From: Planctomycetaceae bacterium | Lineage (GTDB): Bacteria; Planctomycetota; Planctomycetia; Planctomycetales; Planctomycetaceae | Reading direction: 5' to 3' | Length of the DNA stretch: 12,807 nucleotides | NCBI GenBank assembly: GCA_015487825.1 | Contig: WFOZ01000639.1 | Location: forward strand, 1-12,807 | In this document: piece by piece, positions 1 to 8,624 of the stretch | How positions within the stretch are numbered: the first letter of the stretch is position 1 | How the letters are laid out: each line of letters starts with the position of its first letter | Translations under genes and position numbers: made by a program | Notes under the pieces: model-generated | What the model was told of the DNA's origin: nothing | What the model saw: only the letters and a program-made list of their open reading frames with translations | Database searches by the model: none

Positions 1-1814
1 CTCAGTTGCTGAACTTTCGCTTTCAGATCAGCGATTTTCTTATCTGCCTGCTGCTTAGCAGTTGTCTGTTTGGTTAAAGCATTGCTGCGATCTTTTACCG
101 TTTTATTGGCTGTCGCAAAAGTTTTATTGGCCGCAACGAGTTGTGCTTTGAGCTGTTCGTAATTCTTCTTATGTGTTGAGGCGGATATCACCAGATCCTG
201 TGCTTTTTTATCAATCGCTGCCTTGTCTGCTACCGCTTTTTTCAATCCGGTCTCCAAAGCTGCCTGTTTGACTTTAGCATCTTCGAATGCTTTTTTACGT
301 GCAGCGATGGCATTGTTTGTCGCTGTAATTTTATTTGCTGTCGCTGTCACTAATGCCTGTGTGGCTTTCAGCTTAACATCCAGTGCAGCAAGTTGTTCGT
401 TCAAGCCGGGCGGGTTTGCCGAAAGAGTCAATAATGTCGCTGCAGAAGTGGCATCCCAAACACGAACCTGTCCTGACCAGTCCCCTGCAATGACTCGATT
501 CATCTCAGAATCAAATGCCACTTCAAGGCCCAGATCCGGAAGACCTCCATACGACTTGATCGCTTTTCCATCGCCCTGCCAGAGTTTTGCAACTCGATCA
601 CGACCGACTGAAACAATTCGGGCATCTCGGGTATATTCAATCGAAGAAACACCGCCGCCGTGGGCGTTCCAGCGTTTGATTTCCCGACCGTCGTTCAGTT
701 CCCACAAGCGAATTGTACCATCCTCGCTACAACTGGCTACAGAATTGGAATCGGGCCGCCACGAAATATCTGTCACTGCCTTGGTATGCCCCTTGAGTGT
801 GAGGTACTCGTTGCCGGTCATCGCCTCCCATAAATACACTCCTGCACTTCGATCCCCTGTTGCAAGCAAAACACCATCGGGAGAAAACTCAGCTGCCATC
901 ACCCAGTCGGTATGTTTTTTGCGTTCATACATTAACTCGCCGGTCTGAACAGAATAAACCCGCACCATCCGCTTGGGGCCACACATAACAACCAGCGCAT
1001 GGTCAGAACTGATATCAGCTGCAAGCACAGCATCGTAATCGTTCCCCAGCTCAGCAACGCGTTTGCCCGTTTTAACATCCCAGACGATTACTTTTCCCGA
1101 TGCTCCTCCCTGGCCGCCACCTGCTAAAAGGAGGCGTCCGTTTCTGCTGAATTTCAAAATCTGAGGCGTTCCTTCAGGAAATGGCAAAACTCCGCTAAGT
1201 AGCCCCGTCTGAGTATTATAAAGCAGAATCTGTTCAAAACCCGAAACAGCAGTTAATGGGGCCCATGGGCTACAGGCCAAAGCGGTAATACTGTTTGGCT
1301 TCTGTGTTATTGTTCCAGGCTTCAATGAAACGCCTACAGGCAGCACGGGGGCATCAGCGGGGCGTTCTGTTGATATTTCTATCTTGGCTAATTCATTCTT
1401 CTTCTTGACATGCTTACTACCTTTGTTTTCCAAGGCTCCCAAGTCGATCCACTGTTTGATCAACGCCAGTTCTTTTTCCGGCATTTTTGGTTGCTTGGGA
1501 GGCATATACGGCTCGCTCTCATGAGCAATTACCATATACAGGTAAGAGGAGTCTGAATCTCCCGGTTCGACAGAATCTCCCGACCCGCCACCAAGCATCA
1601 AACCGGTATACGTATCGAGAACGAGCCCTCCTTTTTGATCGTTCCCGTTATGGCAGGAACCACAACGTTGCCGTAACAGGGGAAGAATATGATCATCATA
1701 CGTGATCTTGGGCGTTTCTTTTTTGGCAGGCTCTTTTTTATCTTCAGCCTGCAAAGGTAAAACACCGAGCAGAGAAAACAAAACCATCGTAGTTAACGTC
1801 AGGCGAAGCATCAT
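1..1814 (-). CDS. Secreted PSC1-type cytochrome / WD40 propeller / coiled-coil protein, C-terminus beyond window
   Basis: The reading frame is open from an ATG at 1814 to the left edge, giving 604 residues without a stop; the C-terminus is missing. GGGAG (1823-1827) sits 8 bases upstream of the ATG. Residues 1-23 form a Sec-type signal peptide ending near LQA. Residues about 37-127 match the planctomycete cytochrome domain (PSC1): a CGSCH haem motif at 51-55, KGGLVLD, MPPK near 104 and a closing IKQWIDLGA. Seven WD-like units follow, starting near residues 187, 228, 274, 316, 359, 400 and 441 with endings such as VIVWDV, IRLWEL and VRVWDA, enough for one complete seven-bladed propeller. From about 470 to the edge the chain is Ala/Lys/Gln-rich with heptad-like spacing, probably a coiled coil. 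It is the last visible gene of the minus-strand set. Redox or scaffold function in the envelope is inferred; the domain calls are firm. Confidence 0.9.
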   Translation of the reverse strand, partial: MMLRLTLTTMVLFSLLGVLPLQAEDKKEPAKKETPKITYDDHILPLLRQRCGSCHNGNDQKGGLVLDTYTGLMLGGGSGDSVEPGDSDSSYLYMVIAHESEPYMPPKQPKMPEKELALIKQWIDLGALENKGSKHVKKKNELAKIEISTERPADAPVLPVGVSLKPGTITQKPNSITALACSPWAPLTAVSGFEQILLYNTQTGLLSGVLPFPEGTPQILKFSRNGRLLLAGGGQGGASGKVIVWDVKTGKRVAELGNDYDAVLAADISSDHALVVMCGPKRMVRVYSVQTGELMYERKKHTDWVMAAEFSPDGVLLATGDRSAGVYLWEAMTGNEYLTLKGHTKAVTDISWRPDSNSVASCSEDGTIRLWELNDGREIKRWNAHGGGVSSIEYTRDARIVSVGRDRVAKLWQGDGKAIKSYGGLPDLGLEVAFDSEMNRVIAGDWSGQVRVWDATSAATLLTLSANPPGLNEQLAALDVKLKATQALVTATANKITATNNAIAARKKAFEDAKVKQAALETGLKKAVADKAAIDKKAQDLVISASTHKKNYEQLKAQLVAANKTFATANKTVKDRSNALTKQTTAKQQADKKIADLKAKVQQL

Positions 1815-1907
1815 GGTAGGAACTCCCGGGGAGTTTGTGTCCTCAAGAAACAGTCTCGAGGAGTTGAAGGAATCTATTATGTGGTCCGTACGACTGCAGC
1901 AACATTT

Positions 1908-1924
1908 GGTGCGTTGAACGCACC
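1908..1924. repeat. Short hairpin between the DUF1549/DUF1553 and cytochrome/WD40 genes
   Basis: A perfect 6-bp stem, GGTGCG/CGCACC, encloses a 5-base loop. It lies in the 136-base gap between the stop of the upstream minus-strand gene and the start of the next. No T-run follows on either strand, so it is not a convincing intrinsic terminator. It could be an RNA-processing or stabilising hairpin; this is inference. Confidence 0.3.
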
Positions 1925-1950
1925 CTGCAAGTAACAGCAAACGATCTCAA

Positions 1951-4398
1951 TCAATGATTGAACAGGAATTCCCGGCTGTTTAACAAGGCCCAGAAAACAT
2001 CTTCACTCGCTTTTGTATAATTTTTAGGGTCAGAAAACATCGGGCGAAGTTTTGCAAGTTCTTCTTCAACCGGCTTTCGTGAAAGACAGACGATATAAAG
2101 GTCCGTAATGACATCATCCGGTGCCATTTTCTTTTCCGCGTAAGTTTTTATCACTCCCCCGCTTTTAATTTTTCCATTGACGGTATCGCCATTGAGCAGA
2201 TGCAACGCCTGGGAGAGAGAAGGCTCCATTTTTACTTCGCAGGAACAAACGGTCTCGCGAGTTGCCCGCCCGAATGTTGTCAGGAAATAATTCGATGTGG
2301 CCCCATCTGAAACCTGAACCGCTCTTGAACCAAGAGGCAGGCCACGGAATTTATCTTTGGTATGTGTCACCTGCGAAATAATATCCAGAAGTGACTCCGC
2401 CTTGATTCGTCGAATCGCCTGATGAGCAAAGTTTGTCTCATCGGTTTCGTTAGTTTCATTCCGTTTGGTGGCCCGCTGATAAGTATTCGAGTTGCAGATT
2501 TCACGGATCAATTGTCGAGAATCGTACCCGGACTCTGTAAATCTTTTTGCGAGTTCTTTCAGCAATTGCGGATTGGTTGCTGGGTTACTGACACGAATAT
2601 CATCAACAGGATCGATAATTCCGATACCAAAGAAATGCTGCCAGATACGGTTAACAAAGTTCTCTGCGAAGTAGGGGTTTTCAGGAGAAGCAAGCCATTT
2701 CGCCATCACTTCTCTACGATCTTTCCCTTTCACATCGGGTTGACGCCCGCCCAGAAAAACCGGGACCGCATTTTTTCCGGTAACCACGTGACGAACTTCT
2801 CCGCTACCCCGGTTGTAAATGATGCGTTCACGATAATCTTCAGCCTGCTTGCGACCAATCTGGGAAAAGAATGCTGCAAAGTTGTAATAATCATCCTGCG
2901 TCCAACGATCAAACGGATGGTTATGACACTGGGCACATTGAATTCGCATTCCCATAAAGGTCTGGGCGATATTCTCCGCCACTTTCAGATTGTTGGTTTC
3001 AAGTTCATAGTAATTGGTTGCAGGTTCGCTGAATGTTCCTCCGTTACTTGTCAGCAGATTGATAACCATTTTATCAAGCGGGACATTGTCTCCAATCTGT
3101 TCCGCTAACCAGTTATAGTAAAGGATAATCGCTTTATAGCTGACCCGGTTACTGGATCTCATCATCAGCCATTCCGCCCATTTGGAAACCCACAACTCAG
3201 TGAATTCTTTCTTCTGCAGCAACTCATCGATCAGCTTGGCTCGCTTGTCCGCAGACTTGTCTGCAATGAAGGCCTCATACTGTTCACGATTGGGAACCAT
3301 ACCAACCATATCGATATAAATTCTGCGAACGAAAACTTCATCTGAACAGACCGGAGAAGGAGTCATTCGTAATTTTTTCAGCTTAAGCAAAACCAGTTCG
3401 TCTACATAGTTAACCGGTTTCTCTTTGGTCGGTTCAAATACCAGGCCTTTAGGAAGAACGATAAACTGAGCCCCGACGGTGTGAGAAGCAAAACGGGCCA
3501 TAATAAACGCTTCGCCACGTTTCCCTGCAGTAACCAGGCCGGTCAGTTTATCGATTGTCGCTGAGTTATCGTTGCTTGACTGAAACAGCGCCAGATGAGT
3601 GACATCCCGTTCGCTGCCATCTGTATAATGAGCCACGACGGTCATTTGCTGAGTTGTACCTGCTCCATCAAGAACGGCTTGTTTCGGGTAGACATCAACG
3701 GCATCGCAAATTGGTATATCTGCAGGATCCTTGGGGCAGCTTGCAGCAATCCAGTCGATAAGATCTTTACTGTATTCCGAATCGATATCGAAACACTTAC
3801 CACCGGTATGCGGAACAATACCGACTGCTTTTTCAACCATCAAACTTGCCTTGGGAACAGCCAGATTAATTCGGCGTCCGAGTTGCTCACGGGTAATGCG
3901 GTAATGATCTCCATCTGGATCAAATCCGAAAATGGAAAGATTAAAGCCATCTTTTCCACGAGCAGAACCGTGACAACTTCCCGTATTGCAACTCGTCCGC
4001 ATCATGATGGGCATAATATCCATCTTGAAGCTGACCGGACGAGGTGTTTTCGCTTCAACAACATTGACGGGAATCTTCACTTCTTTTCCGCCGAAGCTGC
4101 ATTTGAGTTGTGCTTTGCCATCAGCCAGCGGGTAGAGAATACGTCCGTCAATTCGGACACAGGCAGGCCCTTCCAGAGCAAAAGCGGTCTGGCTCGTGAC
4201 GTCTTCAGTCACACCATCTGCATAGATGGCCTGAACCACGAGCGACTGACGATCTTTCGCTGTCTTCAAATTGACTTCGGGAGGATACGCTCCCAGTTTT
4301 ACAATAGTTCGATCAGCAGCGCGGGCAGATGTCGTGCATAAAACTGCCAGGCAAGCCAGTGCAGAAAACCGTACAGCTCGATTAATAAACGATCTCAT
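1951..4398 (-). CDS. Secreted Big2-like / DUF1549 (PSCyt2) / DUF1553 (PSD1) protein with haem-type motifs
   Basis: 815 residues, complete. The ATG at 4398 has GAGG about 8-9 bases upstream. Residues 1-27 are a signal peptide ending ARA. Residues about 30-115 and 232-316 look like bacterial Ig-like (Big2) folds. Between them is a cytochrome-like segment with CNTGSCHG at 137-144, a CX4CH spacing, followed by the GKDGFNLSIFGFDPDGD stretch and HTGGK. DUF1549 spans about 330-520 with CAQCHNHPFD at 488-497. DUF1553 spans about 560-810 with NRIWQHFFG, NSNTYQR, the CSC pair at 718-720, QALHLLNG and a terminal NSREFLFNH. These are hallmarks of a large planctomycete family with no established biochemical role. 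Length and motif order look complete, with no sign of damage. It lies 100 bases after the PPC gene and 136 before the cytochrome/WD40 gene. Haem attachment at both Cys-His motifs is inferred. Confidence 0.95.
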   Translation of the reverse strand: MRSFINRAVRFSALACLAVLCTTSARAADRTIVKLGAYPPEVNLKTAKDRQSLVVQAIYADGVTEDVTSQTAFALEGPACVRIDGRILYPLADGKAQLKCSFGGKEVKIPVNVVEAKTPRPVSFKMDIMPIMMRTSCNTGSCHGSARGKDGFNLSIFGFDPDGDHYRITREQLGRRINLAVPKASLMVEKAVGIVPHTGGKCFDIDSEYSKDLIDWIAASCPKDPADIPICDAVDVYPKQAVLDGAGTTQQMTVVAHYTDGSERDVTHLALFQSSNDNSATIDKLTGLVTAGKRGEAFIMARFASHTVGAQFIVLPKGLVFEPTKEKPVNYVDELVLLKLKKLRMTPSPVCSDEVFVRRIYIDMVGMVPNREQYEAFIADKSADKRAKLIDELLQKKEFTELWVSKWAEWLMMRSSNRVSYKAIILYYNWLAEQIGDNVPLDKMVINLLTSNGGTFSEPATNYYELETNNLKVAENIAQTFMGMRIQCAQCHNHPFDRWTQDDYYNFAAFFSQIGRKQAEDYRERIIYNRGSGEVRHVVTGKNAVPVFLGGRQPDVKGKDRREVMAKWLASPENPYFAENFVNRIWQHFFGIGIIDPVDDIRVSNPATNPQLLKELAKRFTESGYDSRQLIREICNSNTYQRATKRNETNETDETNFAHQAIRRIKAESLLDIISQVTHTKDKFRGLPLGSRAVQVSDGATSNYFLTTFGRATRETVCSCEVKMEPSLSQALHLLNGDTVNGKIKSGGVIKTYAEKKMAPDDVITDLYIVCLSRKPVEEELAKLRPMFSDPKNYTKASEDVFWALLNSREFLFNH

Positions 4399-4498
4399 GT
4401 CTCATATCCTCATCAATCATATACAAACAACGATTGAACAACGAACCGGCTGGATTACCCGAACGAATTCCGCGGGCAACTGGTGTTATTCAGGAGGG

Positions 4499-6997
4499 TT
4501 ATTTTGAATTCTCTCGAATCGCCTTTTGCTGCTCTCTGAGCATTTCAAGCCTCGAAAGTACTTTCTTCTTGGGTGTTACTGCTGCTTTTTTAGGAGCAGC
4601 TTTCGGTGCTGCCTTCTTGGCAACAATTTTAGGAGCCGGTTTATTAAGCCGCAGGCGTCCGGTTCCGATGTTATGCAGCACAGGCTCTCCATTTACCATC
4701 ACCGTAATACGGCAAAACAGATTTTTATGTTCGCCAAGAGGCGAAGCAGGATCAGTCTTGATTGGAAAGACAACTTCTTTCGTATCCTTGGTGATTTCCT
4801 GAGCAACAGTGGTAACTTTATTAGGAAGCCCGATCAGTTCAACTTTGGCTTTTCCTTCAAAAGGAGTCACATTTTCAATTTGAACCGGAAAATCAAGACT
4901 CGAACCCCGCTCAACAGCAGAGGTCACATATTTCAGTTTCATGTATTGCTCTGCGACTTTGATTTTTGCAAACGGAGTACAGATTTCAACATTTGCATTC
5001 CCAACTCTGGCAATTGCCCGAACAGTAATGTCCGACTCTCTAATCGGAGCATTGCCGGAGGCATTCATCGGAATGACCGCTTCGTTCTTCCCTTTGACGA
5101 TCTTGATAGAGCGACTGGAATTGACTCCCGGAGGGTTCTGCAAAACCAGTAATTGAATATCCGCATCAAAGCCTTCATCGCGGGTCGCTACTACTTTCAA
5201 TTGCATTGATCCACCACGCACAATTGGCGCTTTCGGTTCAATAATTTTAACATCAAACGGAATATGTTCGGTAACAACAACGGGTATCGTATCGAACGAT
5301 TCCTTCCAGACATAATTGTTCTGATTTCGACCACGAATTCGCATATGATCCTGCACAACTTTGGCAGAAACCTTCTGGTTTGCATTGCCCGGATTTTGCC
5401 AGGTTCCTGTGACTGTAGCAAACTTTGCCCCTAAAGGGCTTTTCGCGGGAGCATGGAACATGATTGGCACCACACCATCATTAGCCCAGGTTGCAGGAGC
5501 TTCGACTGTTATGCCTGCAGGAAGGTTACTTGCAGAAAACGTAACAGCTCCTCCAAAATTTTCACGTCTGACGCTGGCCAGAAACGCAACACGACGGCCT
5601 TCAGGGATTTCCACATCCGGCTGGACGTAGCGAGTTACCTCGTTACTGGTAATAGTCAACCTGGGAGCGACCGCTGTAACTTCAATGCGGTAATAGTAAT
5701 CGGGACCACCTTTACCAAGTTGATCAACAACTTTGACAAAGTAATCGCCATCGGCAGGAGCTTTGAACCGCAACCAGCTATCAGGCCGCTTTCGGTCATC
5801 ATCACCTGCAAGGCGTCCCCCCTTGGCATTGTAAACATTAACAACAGAATCAATAGACGATCGAACACGTCGTGCAATGACATCGATATCAACCTGCTGA
5901 TTTTTCTTCATCGTAAGTTTGAAATAGTCACTATCTTCACCAGAGGAAAGGTATCCATTAGCTGCAGAGGGAATAGCCATCGCTGTCGCCTGAGCGATGG
6001 TTTCATTCGGTTCCACTTCGATCACATTTTCAAGCGGTGAGACCCACAGCGGATTCCACGTGGGCGTCACCAAATTATTACTCAATGCAAAAACACCGAA
6101 CGAAAGAGGTTTTTCCGAAGGGATCGTTACCTGTTGCTCAAAGTCTCCTGCAATATCACCCAGCAACTTAACTTTAAGAACTTCCCCCGGCTTCCCGCCA
6201 GCAGGAAGCACACCAACGGGTCGAGCAAAATTGCCAATGTGAGCGCGATACAAAGAGGCTCCATGTCCGCCATAAGAGGCGTCACGCACCTGAATGTAAT
6301 AGGTACCATCTTCCGGAACGATAACTGATGCAAAACAGTCCTGCCGGGTCAAAGCATGGTCATCACGAGCATCCAGCTCGAATCGACTCGCATTCATTAT
6401 CGCGACATACGGATCAAAAAACGTACCGCCCAGGTAGTATGTCCCCATCCTCAGCCCTTCGATCTCAACACTGAGCCGCTCTCCTTTTTTGGCCTTCACT
6501 GCAAAATAATCGACATCTTCCCGATCAATCCTGCCATGAACAGTGACATTATTTTCCACAGCCTGAGGAGTTGTGAAATCGGTGTTGGGCTCTTTTTCAT
6601 CGACAACCGGGTAGGTCCCGACAAAGAAAGGCGCCAGTCTTGAAATACCAGACCTGGTACGGACCCTCAAACGATGCGTCCCCAATACAGCATCCGGAAG
6701 CACCTTTATTTTTACTGTGAGCTGCTTTCCCTTTTTATCTTTAAGCACTGTCAACTCAGAGAATTCCAGGCCGGGTTCATTGCAGAGAATTTCCTCTGCG
6801 TCATCCAGACGATCCCCATTAAAAGTGACAACAACCTCGCTCCCCAGTTTTGCACCGTAAGGCGTCAATGTCGACAACTGCGGGTCGGTTGCATTGGCCT
6901 GCTGAATTGCCAAGCCGGAAAACAGCACGAAACAGGCAGGCAGGCAGCAAAGAAATTGAATACAACGAGAACGTAAAGTCGGTATGCGACTCCACAT
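4499..6997 (-). CDS. Secreted protein with TIG-like region, two PPC domains and a basic Lys/Ala/Pro tail
   Basis: 832 residues, complete, from the ATG at 6997 with a purine-rich AGGGGGA site upstream. Residues 1-36 are a signal peptide ending ANA. Residues about 40-127 resemble an IPT/TIG-like fold (GAKLGSEVVVTFNGDRL; LGTHRLRVRTRSG). Two bacterial pre-peptidase C-terminal (PPC) domains follow: about 153-255 (DREDVDYFAVKAKKGE; PEDGTYYIQVRD) and 346-442 (GEDSDYFKLTMKKNQ; PADGDYFVKVVD). Residues 443-783 form further beta-rich Ig-like modules. Residues about 786-812 are a Lys/Ala/Pro run of several APK/KKA units, ending in a short charged helix. No catalytic domain is visible, so an adhesive, structural or partner-binding role is likely. 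PPC proteins of this kind commonly sit beside DUF1501 and DUF1549/DUF1553 genes in planctomycetes, as here. Confidence 0.93.
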   Translation of the reverse strand: MWSRIPTLRSRCIQFLCCLPACFVLFSGLAIQQANATDPQLSTLTPYGAKLGSEVVVTFNGDRLDDAEEILCNEPGLEFSELTVLKDKKGKQLTVKIKVLPDAVLGTHRLRVRTRSGISRLAPFFVGTYPVVDEKEPNTDFTTPQAVENNVTVHGRIDREDVDYFAVKAKKGERLSVEIEGLRMGTYYLGGTFFDPYVAIMNASRFELDARDDHALTRQDCFASVIVPEDGTYYIQVRDASYGGHGASLYRAHIGNFARPVGVLPAGGKPGEVLKVKLLGDIAGDFEQQVTIPSEKPLSFGVFALSNNLVTPTWNPLWVSPLENVIEVEPNETIAQATAMAIPSAANGYLSSGEDSDYFKLTMKKNQQVDIDVIARRVRSSIDSVVNVYNAKGGRLAGDDDRKRPDSWLRFKAPADGDYFVKVVDQLGKGGPDYYYRIEVTAVAPRLTITSNEVTRYVQPDVEIPEGRRVAFLASVRRENFGGAVTFSASNLPAGITVEAPATWANDGVVPIMFHAPAKSPLGAKFATVTGTWQNPGNANQKVSAKVVQDHMRIRGRNQNNYVWKESFDTIPVVVTEHIPFDVKIIEPKAPIVRGGSMQLKVVATRDEGFDADIQLLVLQNPPGVNSSRSIKIVKGKNEAVIPMNASGNAPIRESDITVRAIARVGNANVEICTPFAKIKVAEQYMKLKYVTSAVERGSSLDFPVQIENVTPFEGKAKVELIGLPNKVTTVAQEITKDTKEVVFPIKTDPASPLGEHKNLFCRITVMVNGEPVLHNIGTGRLRLNKPAPKIVAKKAAPKAAPKKAAVTPKKKVLSRLEMLREQQKAIRENSK

Positions 6998-7058
6998 GAG
7001 CAGTCCCCCTTTGGCTCATGGAGATGGTTTCAGCAGTCAGAATTACTCAAGTCTCCTT

Positions 7059-7082
7059 CCCGCGAAGCCCCTGCCTCACGGG
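7059..7082 (-). repeat. Possible leader hairpin upstream of the PPC gene
   Basis: On the minus strand CCCGTGA pairs with TCGCGGG (7 bp including one G-U) around a 10-base loop. It begins about 60 bases before the PPC gene start and so would be in its 5' leader. A role in translation or mRNA stability is speculation. Confidence 0.25.
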
Positions 7083-7139
7083 CACCTTGTAACCTAACAG
7101 GTAAAATCAAACAGCAAAGTAAACTCAGTTATATCGAAA

Positions 7140-7179
7140 CATTGCGGCTGTAAAACCGATTCGTAAATCAGCCGCAATG
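7140..7179 (-). repeat. 11-bp perfect inverted repeat after the DUF1501 stop codon
   Basis: CATTGCGGCTG (7140-7150) and CAGCCGCAATG (7169-7179) are perfect inverse complements around an 18-base loop. The element starts 15 bases after the DUF1501 stop and lies before the PPC gene in the direction of transcription. Only a weak T-containing stretch follows on the minus strand, so it may be a leaky terminator, a 3'-end stabiliser of the DUF1501 message, or a protein-binding dyad. The arms are visible; the function is not. Confidence 0.45.
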
Positions 7180-7194
7180 ATTGCTATCACTTCA

Positions 7195-8535
7195 TTAAGC
7201 AAGAACATCCTTGATGACTTTTCCACCGTTCACAATTTCGATGGGGCGATCACCAGGCGCCATAATCTCTTTATCAGAGATAATCCCCATTGTGTAGTAA
7301 ACAGTCGAGAAGAGATCTTCACAACCGACTGCATCTCTCTCCGGCTCTGTCGCAGTTGCATCAGAGGCACCATGAACATAGCCGCGTTTCACGCCCCCTC
7401 CTGCCAGAACGACACTGAATACTTTCGGCCAATGGTCGCGACCGGCGTCTTTATTCATTTTTGGTGTCCGCCCGAATTCCGAAGAAACCATGACAATTGT
7501 ACTGTCAAGTAATCCTCGCTGATCCAGATCGGTAATCAGTTGGGAAAATGCCTGATCGAACGGAGGCATCTGGCTCTTGAAACCGGCCACGATCCGTCCG
7601 TGCATGTCCCAACCTCCATAAGTGAGGTTAACCAGCCGCACACCTGCTTCGACAAGCCGACGGGCCATCAGCATGCGAGCACCAGCCGTATTTCGACCGT
7701 AAGCATCACGAAGCTTGGCGTCTTCTTTATTGAGATCGAAAGCTTCACGAGCCTGCGGAGAACTAATCAGCGAATAAGCTCGCTGGTAGAATGTATCCAT
7801 TGCTGAAAGCTTGTCGGATTTTTCCAAAGACTGGAAGTGACTGTTAACCGCTTCAAGCGCACTACGGCGAGTTGCAAAACGTGATTCATCAATCCCCGCG
7901 GACATGTTTAAGTCACGCACTTTGAAGCCACCGCTTGCAGGGTCGGAACCAAGACTGAACGGAGCAAAAGAGGAACTGAGATAACCCGTACCCGCAAACT
8001 CATTGGGCTGGTTGGGAATACAGACATAAGGTGGCAGATTATTTCTTGGCCCGAACTGGTGACTGATAATCGTACCGATACTCGGGAACTTCAAAGCCGG
8101 GCTGGGACGATACCCGGTATACATGTTATGGGTGCCCCGCTCGTGTGCAGCCTCTCCATGACTCATGGAATTGATGATTGTCAGTTTGTCAGCAACCTGA
8201 GCCGTCTTCGCAAGAGTTTCACCAAAGAGCTTGCCTTCGATTTTGGTTTTAACCTGCTTCATTTCTCCGCGATATTCGATCGGTGCATAAGGCTTCGGAT
8301 CGAACGATTCCTGATGAGCCATTCCGCCGGGAAGGTAAATGTGAATGAGCGATTTTGCGGTCCCTTCAAAATTCGCATAATCTTTCAAGTCCGCCTGGGC
8401 AGACTCAAGACGAAATAAATCAGGAAGTGTCAACCCTGCCCCTGCAATTGCACCGACAGTTAGAAAACCACGCCGCGAGAGACGTCGAAAGTGCCCCGGA
8501 TTACAACTTGAAACTCTTGTGTTCTTATGCCCCAT
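7195..8535 (-). CDS. DUF1501 family protein, Tat-exported (sulfatase/alkaline-phosphatase-like fold)
   Basis: 446 residues, complete. The ATG at 8535 is preceded by a strong TAAGGAG (8544-8550) with an 8-base spacer. The N-terminus carries a twin-arginine motif, SRRGFL at residues 20-25, and a hydrophobic stretch ending near SAQA (44-47), so export in folded form is expected. Family motifs are LPGGMAHQESFDPKP (68-82), SMSHGEAAHERGTHNMYTGY (123-142), GGWDMHG (307-313) and SSEFGRTPKMN followed by GRDHWP (351-370). DUF1501 belongs to the alkaline-phosphatase/sulfatase-like superfamily, and its His/Asp-rich motifs suggest metal binding, but no substrate is known. It is the first gene of the minus-strand set, and its strong ribosome site suggests good expression. 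The family assignment is very secure; activity is unknown. Confidence 0.95.
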   Translation of the reverse strand: MGHKNTRVSSCNPGHFRRLSRRGFLTVGAIAGAGLTLPDLFRLESAQADLKDYANFEGTAKSLIHIYLPGGMAHQESFDPKPYAPIEYRGEMKQVKTKIEGKLFGETLAKTAQVADKLTIINSMSHGEAAHERGTHNMYTGYRPSPALKFPSIGTIISHQFGPRNNLPPYVCIPNQPNEFAGTGYLSSSFAPFSLGSDPASGGFKVRDLNMSAGIDESRFATRRSALEAVNSHFQSLEKSDKLSAMDTFYQRAYSLISSPQAREAFDLNKEDAKLRDAYGRNTAGARMLMARRLVEAGVRLVNLTYGGWDMHGRIVAGFKSQMPPFDQAFSQLITDLDQRGLLDSTIVMVSSEFGRTPKMNKDAGRDHWPKVFSVVLAGGGVKRGYVHGASDATATEPERDAVGCEDLFSTVYYTMGIISDKEIMAPGDRPIEIVNGGKVIKDVLA

Positions 8536-8624
8536 CAGTAACTCTCCTTAGTAAGGAATGTCGCAACTTAAAGGTAAAATAATTCGCTGTTATATATGCA
8601 ACGGCTCAACACTGTTCGGCTCCC

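Noticed and set aside
223..948. Plus-strand open frame of 241 codons
   Set aside because: It is antisense to the WD40 region of the cytochrome/WD40 gene, which shows clear domain repeats in the minus frame. The plus frame has no recognisable family or ribosome site.
1908..1924. Hairpin considered as a terminator
   Set aside because: Only 6 bp with no T-run on either strand, and it lies between genes that appear to be co-transcribed. It is kept only as a hairpin.
2440..2470. NETNETDETN tandem-like stretch in the DUF1553 gene, considered as a repeat expansion
   Set aside because: Asn/Glu/Asp-rich sequence at this point before the conserved RRI-AESLLD motif is usual in the family as I know it, so it is probably not an insertion.
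2422..3108. Plus-strand open frame of 228 codons
   Set aside because: It lies wholly opposite the DUF1549/DUF1553 gene, whose motifs are intact; this is an antisense shadow.
3595..4341. Plus-strand open frame of 248 codons
   Set aside because: Antisense to the Big2-like and CX4CH part of the minus-strand gene, with no domain of its own.
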